A DNA stretch of 64,000 nucleotides from Primula veris (Eukaryota; Streptophyta; Magnoliopsida; Ericales; Primulaceae), in NCBI GenBank assembly GCA_963682055.1, contig OY821745.1:25355342-25419341 (forward strand), given 5' to 3'. Shown here piece by piece: positions 55,401-64,000 of this stretch. A program made the position numbers and the translations under genes. The number at the start of each line of letters is the position of its first letter. The stretch's first letter is position 1. The notes under the pieces were generated by a model, which saw only the letters and a list, made by a program, of their open reading frames with translations, was not told where the DNA came from and did not search any database.

Positions 55401-57129
55401 GGTTTAATTTCTATTTATATATGGAGTATATGTATATACATTTATGTATTTATAGGGGTATGATCGATCAATACACATGAAAGATTTTTGATTTGATATA
55501 TGATATAATGATCTAAATGTTATCAAGCTGGTGAGTTCTTGTTTGTCAACCTAATTCTCAAGATACGTGTCTATTGATTCTTTTTGTATGCATATACGGA
55601 TATGACTCTGATACCATGTTTTTTGTTTTTGATGATTGCAGCTGTAGATCGGGAGCATTCCGGAGGCATGTATGTTATGGTTTCCGCCGTTTCAATGGGG
55701 AGGAATAAGTTAATAAGTGGCGTTTCTTCTTTGTATGTGTTTTTTATTTTCTATGTTGTGATGAGCTCAATTAGAATCCGATAAAAAAGGGCTCTTTGTT
55801 TGGGTTTTCGATATACCAGATGCAGTTGTACATAATTTCATTCGACAACCTAATAAAGTTTATGTTTAAAGCTTATCATATCTATTTTGCAAGGAGTTTT
55901 GTTTTTAGTTTGAGGTAGAGATGTACATATCAATCAAATCAATTTAAGATTTAAGCCTTTATAATGTTTGTGTTTTCCTTTCAGGATTCCGGTAGTTTGC
56001 AAGATTTTCTCTTCTATAATCCGCCTCGATTGTGTAGTGTTTTTAAGATTTTTATGAATATTTCAGCGTATGATCGTGAGATTGTTTTTTTTTTACAAAT
56101 ACGACATGCAATACATGTAATATCTTATTAATGAGTTGGTACTATTAATGTCTTACATACTCGAGCTTTGCCTTGGCGTGTTCTTGTCTTAATTGTGAAT
56201 GTCAATATGTGCGAATCTTAGTTTTGGCGTATCTACAACGGATTTGCATCCTAATTAGAAAATCTACTGATTTCCTCACATGGAAAATGATTTGATTTTT
56301 GTCGTATTAACTTGACATGATTAGTTTTTATCGTATTCGCAAGATATGATTAGTGTTTGTCGTATTGGCGAGTTATGATTAAGCCATTCAAGTTTTTGTC
56401 GTATCAGTGAGACATCATTAACATTTGTTGTATTAACAAAGACATCAATATCATTTGTGTGTACGTTAACTTGAATTATCCCTATAATATTTCTAGAGTG
56501 ACCAATTTTATTTTAATTTTTAGTTTGATCATGTACAATTATGGAAAGGTAGAGACTTTTTACTTGATCATTTCACTGATGCACCGCATGTTTTGCTGTC
56601 TTATACAGTTGCTAAATATTGTGAACAACATCTCTCTCTTTCCCTATTACACTGATAACAAGAAGTCATGATTATTGTGACTACATAGTATTCAAATTAC
56701 AAGTGTGGTTCATTGTTACCCAATTTGGAGATCAGTTGTGGACGGGAAATTAACTACGTGGAGGCAGTTGAGGCCACAACCCCCTCATTTCGAATTTTTT
56801 TAACAAAAAGTAAATATTTTCTATGTAATTTGATCAAAATCTCCCTTCTCCAATTCTACATAAAAAAACATTCATATTAGATTATGAAAAGAACTATATA
56901 AAATATCGGCCCTCCTATCTTCACTTCCGTTTCCATCACTAGTTGTAGAATGAGAAGAAAATCAGTTAGGAAGTACCTATATTTCTGATTTGTGTCTGTA
57001 CTTCTGTTACTGTTTAACACTGACCTAATTAATTGCAGCATATTTTTCCAAGGATTTGGTAAATACTGTATGTCTCACTGACACTTATTCTCTGATTAGG
57101 ACATTCAAGTCTGTTTCCATTTTGATAAA
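55401..57129. other. 3' flank of the DUF1639 gene and spacer
   Basis: Contains the likely 3' UTR exon (about 55641-55900) and the 29-30-bp tandem repeats at 56290-56460. The rest is AT-rich with no supported gene. Confidence 0.5.
56290..56460 (+). repeat. Degenerate tandem repeat, about 30-bp unit
   Basis: Five units sharing (t)tt(t)gtcgtatt-(a/g)-c-agacat-att, for example 'gtttgtcgtattggcgagtt'. Confidence 0.7.
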
Positions 57130-57791
57130 CTATCATCATATCACACGATACTTTTGCACGTGTTAAAGTAATTAGAACACAAGTAACTTTGTCAATCTTC
57201 AAAGATTTATCGTAAACCAATTCAGAGGTCATGAGACATGGTCAATAAAATTTAAGGAAGTTAATTGTATTAATTAGATTTATCAAATTGACCATATTAA
57301 TTACTACACGATATTTGCAACATACTATCTTAACGTTAGGAGAACAAAACAAAATTAGCTTCTTCTCTAATTAATCATTCTCTACTTTTTTGAAATACCA
57401 AGTAAAAGTAAGTGTAATATACATAATTTCACTAAAAAAAATTCAAATCTCGCAACAATATCATCAGCATTGAAATTAAATTCTATTAACTCATCAAAAA
57501 ATTTATGAGTCATGAGACATGGTCAATAAAATTGATGAAAGTTAATTATATATATTTGCTTTATGAAATTGACCATATTAATTACTCCACCAATACTTGC
57601 AACAAACTATCTTAACCGTAAGAGTAAAAAACAAAATAAGGTTCCTTTAATTTGTCCTATTTTACTTTCCTTTTAAACCACTTTCTTCTTTTTTGAAATA
57701 TCAAGTAACTGCAATTAAACATAATTTCACTAAACTTTAAACTTTGACTACGAGATACTATCATTAATTACAGCAGGTTACTTCTGAAAGT

Positions 57792-58641
57792 GAAAAAAAA
57801 ATCCTGACCCCGATCCGTCAAAAGTCGGGACCCGATTTTTTCGGGACCCGAATTTTCGAGATTCCGTATGGTCGGTATAGGTTTATCCCCAATCTCCCGA
57901 CATATTTTTTTATTTTACGATAACGTCATTTTTTATTAACAATTTTCATTTGAAAAATCTAAACATGTTATTAACATGAAATATAATACTAGTTTAAAAA
58001 TAACATTCGTAATAAAAAAATAAAAAAATTAACATGTAGTAGAAAAAATAGTGTGAAACTACAAATAATTGAGTAGATAAAAAAATTAATACGTTTTTTA
58101 TCAGATTCTTTTAGTATTTAGTTTTATTCACACAAGCAATAATTATCATACTAAATGAGATAAATTATCATTATAATTTTTATAATCGGAAAATAATGAT
58201 CATTTATCTTTTTTGAAGTAACAATATAACCTTTTAATTTAAGTATATTTTTTTATTTTAATAGTTTTGTATATTCAAAAGTACAAATCTATATTATAAT
58301 TATCTAATTATAACTAATATGCGAAACAAAAAGAATCGTAGCTCATATGGTAGAGTGCTTACATTGTATGCTAGTGCTACAAGGTTCGATTTTCATCATT
58401 TACATTTGATATAAATTAATTTATATTTTAGTGTTGAAATAAAAAAAATCATGTTATATAATAGAAAATATAAATTAATTAAGAAATCAGGTCAGGTCGG
58501 GACACCCGACGAAATCAAAATTGCCACCCGATATTTCAAAAAAATATATGTTGATTCTATTGTGTTAATTAGTTAAATTTGGGTCGGGTGCGGATCGGGA
58601 CAAGGGTCGGGTCGGAATTTCGGGATTTTTTTCCAACCCTA
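57792..58641 (+). mobile_element. hAT-like non-autonomous element with CGGGTCGGG ends
   Basis: The right end, read as reverse complement, starts gggttggaaaaaaatcccga; the left end is aaagtgaaaaaaaaatcctg. Both subterminal parts are dense in gggacccga/cgggtcgg words. The flanks tacttctg and tacttctt agree at 7 of 8 bases. About 850 bp with no open frame. It contains the tRNA-like repeat. Confidence 0.6.
58100..58440 (+). repeat. Repeat family with tRNA-like A and B boxes
   Basis: A-box-like tagctcatatgg at 58339-58350 and B-box-like ggttcgatttt at 58383-58393, 44 bp apart as in tRNA genes. The folded anticodon arm is not convincing. The surrounding ~300 bp is shared, inverted, with 44140-44345. 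Confidence 0.6.
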
Positions 58642-59704
58642 CTTCTTGACATGAAAGTTTTTGTATTTTGAACTATTTTTTCGTCCGTCAATGCATACAC
58701 AACATGTTGCTCATTTGGATAATTAACAAAAACTAACATATTCATTTGGTTATGGTAGTGAACTTGCTTAACCTGATTACTTAATTCCACAAGTATATGT
58801 TGATTCTCTTGAATTTTTGTGTTAATTAGTTAAATTATATACACGTATACCTTTTATTATGCGGAACATTTATTTAAGTATTTTTTTTTATTTTTTTATA
58901 TATCCACCTCTACTTAGAATTATCCTGCTTATAAGAATATTTTCTTCCGTTTCCGAGTTTATTCCCGTAGAGAAGTTCTACTGTATTCATCAGTTGTGCA
59001 ATCTCTTATGCTATCTTTGAATGATCAAATCTCTCTCACATGAATTAAATAGTTATAAGGAGGATTATAATGTATGCTTTGCAAATAACTATGTCCTACT
59101 AATTAATTGTTCTACCGTGATACACAAAATGCGGATAAAGTCGTAAAAAAACCATTCAAAAGTGCCAATATTACAAATATTACAAGCTGTCAAATTGTTA
59201 TTCCTACAATTTCTCGTATTGTACCTATGGTCAAATGGATCCGAGACGAAATAAAACATGCATCCGTTTTGGTTGATCTTTTATTGTTTTTTCCAGAAAA
59301 GTGAAAACCAGCCTTATTTTTATTCAGTTTACTACATGTAGTATAACTTTGAGTACATATTAACCTAGAAACTATATATATGTACCAACAAAAAAACTCA
59401 AAATTGCCTAATTATAGTATATAGTAAATTTCACTACTTAGATCATTCGTATGGTATTCCTAAATAAGTAAAAGGCTGCATCTATCTATCTAAATTTAGG
59501 TTCTTAGATTTAACATATCAATTTAGTAGTAATTATTAAGATCTCGTAAGGTCTCCCCTTCAACCAATTTAACGTAAACTTATTTGGAGTTAGCACGAAC
59601 GTAAACCTAATCGCTCATTTAAACGTACACGTGTTGCCGAATCTAAGAAAATTAGAAAACCTCTGTTAACTGCAACTCAATGTTAAATTAACCGACGCAC
59701 CAGC

Positions 59705-60085
59705 GTACCCCATTAACCCCATGGTTCAAAAACCTACATGCTATAACAACGATAACTGCAAATGAACTCATCCAACTAGTCAAGAACATAATAATACCCC
59801 CCTTAACACCATGGTTCAAATACCGACACCTACAACAACGACAACGGCAAGTGAACTATCCAAGTAGCCGAGACCATAAAAATGCCCCCTACCGACAGCT
59901 ACAAGAACGATAATTGCAAGTGAACTAATCCAATTAGTCGAGGCTCTATCATAACCTCCATTAACACTATGGTTCGATTACCCACATCTACAACTACGGT
60001 AACTGCAACTGAATTGATGCATGTAGTAGAGAGACCCTAACATAACCTCCATTGACACTAGAGTTCTGATACCGACACTGTCTAG
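59705..60085 (+). repeat. Tandem array, 80-90-bp unit, copy II
   Basis: The counterpart of the array at 53712-54090, with the same shortened third unit. Confidence 0.85.
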
Positions 60086-60408
60086 TATTAGTCTAATTTT
60101 CGTATACTTTCTCTTTAAAACACTGTGTATTTCCAAAATAATAATTATTGGAAATTAAAAAAAAAATAGTGACAAAAATGTAAATGAAACAATATAGGAG
60201 GGGTATAATTGCAAAAAATACTAATTTTCTCCTCAGTTATAATATAAAAGCCCCATATCCTTTTTCTTTCTCATCATTACATCGAAATCTCTCTTTCTCT
60301 CTCTATATATATATACATATATACATATATACATACATAAATCACCTCTGCAATGGATCTTCAATTCCTCTCTAACTAGCTTAATCCAAATCAAAACTCT
60401 ATTTATAA

Positions 60409-60747
60409 GAGAAAAATAATGTTTAGTACCACAACCTATTTGCTTTTACCAATTAGATACAATTAAGTACCCAACTTACAAATTTTGTCCCAATTGGGTA
60501 CCTGCCGTCAAATTTCGGTCAATTTATTTGATAGTAGGTACCTACCTGATTGGGATAAAGTTTATATATTGGGTACCTAATTAGTAAAAACAAATAGGTT
60601 GGGGTACTAGACAAAGTTTATAACTTTGACGGCGGCTATCTAATTGGGACAAACTTTATAACTTGGGTACTTAATTGATAAATTAATAGGCTCGATAGCT
60701 AATTGGTAAAAACAAATAAGTTGGGGTACTAAACAACATTTTCCCTC
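60409..60747 (+). mobile_element. Mutator-type MITE, 339 bp
   Basis: Terminal inverted repeats of about 50 bp (gagaaaaataatgtttagta and its counterpart) and a perfect 9-bp duplication tatttataa (60400-60408 and 60748-60756). Internal partial repeats of the same ends. No coding capacity. Confidence 0.9.
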
Positions 60748-61640
60748 TATTTATAATATTTACAATAATATATTATATATAATATAGACGTAGTGTAAAA
60801 GTGTTATTTACAAATTCAACAATTAAAACTAAGAGCATTTGCATCATTAACGCCTTAACGGAAGAGGAGTTTAACAACTCTGTTTTTTTGGAAAATGGGT
60901 CAAAATTAAAGGAACAGAAAGATAAAAATAGCGAGAGTTTAAATTACTTTTTTTATCCTAAAATATAAAACTATATAAGTAGCCCAAACTAAACAATTAT
61001 TAATTGTGAACATAGTAAACATTTATCCACTCAAAAGAGATTTCATGAATAAAATATTACATCAATTAATATAATACATCGATTAAGAAAAAACATTAAT
61101 TTTTAAATGAAATTTATGGACCAATTTGTTAGTTGCAACGGTCTGATTTAAAACTCATGGACTATTTTAAAAACCACAGGGACCAAAGTTGTAAAAAGAA
61201 AGGGACGGAACCCCTTCTTATTGCTGTCTTCCCACAGACAGGGAAGAGAGCACCTTTAATTCTATCTATGATTTACGCCTTGCGCAATACTCTCCTCCCT
61301 CCATTTTTCAACCGTTACCCTTGGCAGCCTCCTGCGCGCTTGCGGCACAGAGGCAGCAGACCCTCGTCCGTTGTGGATGCTCCAAAGAGTTATAAATGGA
61401 CTTGTTGTTAGAAGTATTACATGTATAACTACAATTTATCAATTTTCTTTAACAAAGAACATAACCAGGCTCAGTTATCTTCTATTGTGATTCAACTTTC
61501 CTTTCATTATTTAATTTAGGAGAGGTAAATGAACATATCAAATACTACACACATTTTAGGGGTAATGCTCCACCATGCACAAGTCCAAAAAAATATCTAT
61601 ATTTCAAAAATTTATCAATAAAAAATATATGTTCTGATGG
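60748..61640. other. No gene supported
   Basis: A 92-codon open frame at 61133-61411 has no recognisable domain and no splice or promoter support. The rest is AT-rich. Confidence 0.4.
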
Positions 61641-61654
61641 CAATGGGACTAAAA

Positions 61655-61890
61655 CGTACCATTATTTTCGTCTATGGAGATGATCTTGTAATCACATGTG
61701 ATGATAATTATTGAATTTCTGAATTAAAGGTTCTTTACTCAAAAAAAGTGTATTATTAAAGATTTGGATATTTTGAAGAATATTTTGGGAACAGAAGTTG
61801 CCTACTCAAAAAAAGAATATTCATAAATAAGAGAAAATATGTTATGGATTTGTTAAAAGAAACCGAAAAGTTGAGCGTAAAGCCTTAGAG
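61655..61890 (+). pseudogene. Ty1/copia reverse transcriptase relic
   Basis: The plus strand reads VYGDDLVIT (the copia YVDD-type catalytic box), then IKDLDILKNILGTEVA and a degenerate KKEYS/KYVMDLLKET stretch. Stops and frameshifts interrupt it. A short, old fragment. Confidence 0.75.
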
Positions 61891-62065
61891 TTGGTGAATA
61901 AAATTTTATGCGTTTTTCACGGATCAATTAACAAGTCAACTAGGTCAATACTAACTTAGAAAGGATACTTATGAAAATATTATCAATAATATAATTCACA
62001 AAATCACAAATATAAGTACGGAAAGTAAAAAATTGGGAAGAGATGACACCGCGATATATAAAGGT

Positions 62066-62205
62066 TCGACAGCCCGCCTAATCTTCTCCCCGGAATTGCT
62101 TTACCGTATATTATAACTCCCGCCTAATCTTAATACAAGTGTAAGAGTACACGAAAGCGAGTCAATGACTCCCGCTCTATTTATGAGTATCCCGAATAAA
62201 ATGAT
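62066..62205 (-). repeat. Fragment related to the copia-type LTR at 520-1663
   Basis: The reverse complement shares attcgg(g)atactcat, 'agcg' spacing words, a ccggggaga/ccgaggaga block and taggcggg with the solo LTR, in the same order. Diverged. Confidence 0.45.
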
Positions 62206-62756
62206 ATAGAGATTTTAAAAGTTTCTATCCAAACACTCACTACAATTGATCATATTATAAGTTAGCTCTTTACAAATATATTAAAAGAATATAACCACAT
62301 TCATTATTTAATTACTTGTAACTAACCTAATTTGTAAGATTTGATGATATTTGATCTTGTTTCTTTCAAGCAAATAAAGTTGTTGGCAAGTGTAATTTCT
62401 TTCAGAGACAAAGATGGGGATTTGCCTTGTGAGATTTGTCTTGTAGGAAAACAAGTGAGAAAGGTATTTCTTAGTGATTCTAATAAGGCTACCGCTTGTT
62501 TTGATAATTTTTTTGTCTGAAAATTGAATTGCATTAAAAAAAGAAGAAGTGATTTCTATTATTAGTAGAAATATTCCTTAAAAATGCTTTTGTCAAGGCT
62601 CTAACTTCTAAAAATAAAGTGATTTATATTATTAGTAGAAATATTTCTCATTTGCTTAAATTTAACCATAATCATAAATTCACCTTAAATAGTGATGGCT
62701 TTCACTTCAACAACTCTTCCATACTTATTGTTTAGAATCGTTTCAAGCCCTCCAGA

Positions 62757-63480
62757 TAAGTTAGGTGGCCACTGAAAAAATTAGTTTGCCCAGAGTAGAA
62801 GATAAACTCTTACTTTTAAACATTTTTATAGACCAATGAACCCATTCATTCCAATTATTAGGGCAACCAAAAAAACCCAGATTTAGCAAATAATACCAAC
62901 CCCACTCTTGAGAAATTGCAACTAAAGAAAAGATGGTCAATAGTTTCATTATGGTTTTTGCAAAGATAGCAAATGGTGACAGAGTTAATGCCCCACTTAG
63001 CCAATATTTCCCCAGTAGGAAGTCTGTCAAGGATAAATTGTCATAAAATGGCACTGCATTTAGTCACTTTGTGTTTGAACCAAACAATCGAATACCATTC
63101 AACAGGAGGCCCTTTTTTCCTTAAGTGCTTCCACATAAGGTTAACAGTAAAATATTTCCTAGATAAGGTCCAAGCCACCTTATCTAAGCAACCATTGTGA
63201 ATAGTAGGAAGCCCCCTATTTTGAATATCAATAATGACCTGGTTCTCGGTATGAGGCCAGGTTCAATTATTGTGGATGATAGCAGCCACATTCTCACTAA
63301 TGGTGAATCCAGTATCAATAAGTTAAGGTCTGGCATGGTCTCTAGGCAAAATAGAGCTGGTACCAATCTAGTTATCGTACCAGAGAGAAATATTTCCTGC
63401 AAGCAAAGCTACAAGAATAAGGTTGTTTAACAACCCAAATAGTTCTCTCATTCAAAATGTTAGAATAGACCCAAGTTCTC
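62757..63480 (-). pseudogene. LINE (non-LTR retrotransposon) 3' relic with zf-RVT domain
   Basis: The minus strand reads, across stops and frame changes, KYFTVNLMWKHLRKKG, WYSIVWFKHKVTKCSAIL, then DRLPTGEILAKWGINS and CYLCKNHNETIDHLFFSC, the reverse-transcriptase zinc-binding region. It then peters out. No upstream reverse transcriptase core lies in the window. Confidence 0.7.
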
Positions 63481-64000
63481 CAATCGTAAATAATCATAGT
63501 CGTTGCACATGACCATATTGTGTGGACGCAATTGGTGGTTTTTCTTATTTCCTAACAATTGTAAATGATCATAGTCGTTGTACATGGATATATTTGATGA
63601 AACTGAAATCAGAAACCATCCATACTAAAAAATAAAATAAAATATGTAAAATCAAAAGAGCACCCTTAGAATTTGCAAAACAACCATAAGAACTTGAGAA
63701 AAATAAGCATTCAAAACCTCTAACTAGTACGTAAAGTAATATATTAAGTGGGACTAAAAAAGTAGATTTAATCATTAATCTATCAATGCTCACATACTAT
63801 TTGTAATAAATTTGCAAATTACAAAGTTGTACATATTTTTCATTGAATTGCATAGAAAGATTTGATTTTAAAATGAAATATGAAAATAAAGGAAATAAAT
63901 TATTCATGTACATATTTACTCAGTAAAACATTCAATGTGAATTACATATTTATATATTTCTTAAATAATACTTACATATATAAGAACGAACATTGAATAA
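63481..64000. other. No gene seen
   Basis: AT-rich DNA to the window edge. A short direct repeat 'atcatagtcgttg' occurs at about 63493 and 63569. Confidence 0.5.

Larger units (their letters stand above)
57130..60360 (+). repeat. Promoter-region duplication, copy II
   Basis: Matches copy I (52380-54420) apart from the hAT-like insertion at 57792-58641 and adjacent sequence. It reaches the TATA box, CT-rich leader and a short frame at ATG 60353 (eight codons). The DUF1639 coding region is absent beyond it. Confidence 0.9.

Noticed and set aside
58339..58397. Functional tRNA gene
   Set aside because: A- and B-box words are present, but no acceptor stem or convincing anticodon arm can be folded, and the sequence is repeated in another transposon.
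61133..61411. 92-codon frame as a gene
   Set aside because: No domain, no splice signals, no promoter motif and ordinary length for chance in this region.

Overview
This is nuclear DNA of a flowering plant, probably a eudicot. It is AT-rich and intron-rich, dominated by transposable elements, and contains plant-only families (Tat-lineage Ty3/gypsy, CACTA, MULE with plant mobile domain, Cassandra TRIM, DUF1639). Supported host genes are few: a double-domain defensin-like cysteine-rich peptide gene (about 4.0-4.4 kb, minus), an intact-looking 13-coding-exon AATF/Che-1 homologue (27.5-31.6 kb, plus), the last two exons of an unidentified minus-strand gene split by a 17.7-kb intron (32.06-32.13 kb and 49.86-49.91 kb), and a two-exon DUF1639 gene (54.6-55.4 kb, plus).

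0-26 kb is a segmental duplication. Copy A (1 to about 3450) and copy B (4812 to about 26172) share blocks in the same order. A 1.1-kb copia solo LTR sits in copy A only, and copy B keeps the matching empty site. Copy B carries a three-level nest: a Mutator-like inverted-repeat element, then an hAT-like element with an 8-bp target duplication, then a 16.8-kb Ty3/gypsy Tat-lineage retrotransposon with a 5-bp target duplication.

The Tat element is the most unusual object. Downstream of a broken gag-pol (with the extra archaeal-type RNase H of this lineage) lie two tandem-repeat arrays and then about 8.5 kb of antisense coding DNA. That DNA holds a spliced gene with the 'putative gypsy type transposon' domain, one or two coiled-coil genes, and five small coiled-coil genes. 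Each of the five has its own TATA box, and at least three have an AATAAA-type signal. Two of them are clear tandem paralogues.

32.2-49.8 kb is a second nest. A roughly 0.9-kb Mutator-type inverted-repeat element (9-bp target duplication) was hit by a 6.1-kb MULE (plant mobile domain, MULE transposase and OTU domain, all decayed) and by a 10.6-kb CACTA element (decayed TNP2-type transposase and Transposase_24 genes). A 5S-like Cassandra solo LTR lies inside the MULE. The whole nest occupies the last intron of a gene that converges on AATF.

50-64 kb holds smaller transposons (Stowaway, hAT-like and Mutator-like MITEs) and a promoter-region duplication (52.4-54.4 kb and 57.1-60.4 kb). Copy I of that duplication drives the DUF1639 gene; copy II has lost it. 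The right end has relics of a copia reverse transcriptase, an LTR and a LINE. All calls come from reading the sequence; no database search was run.
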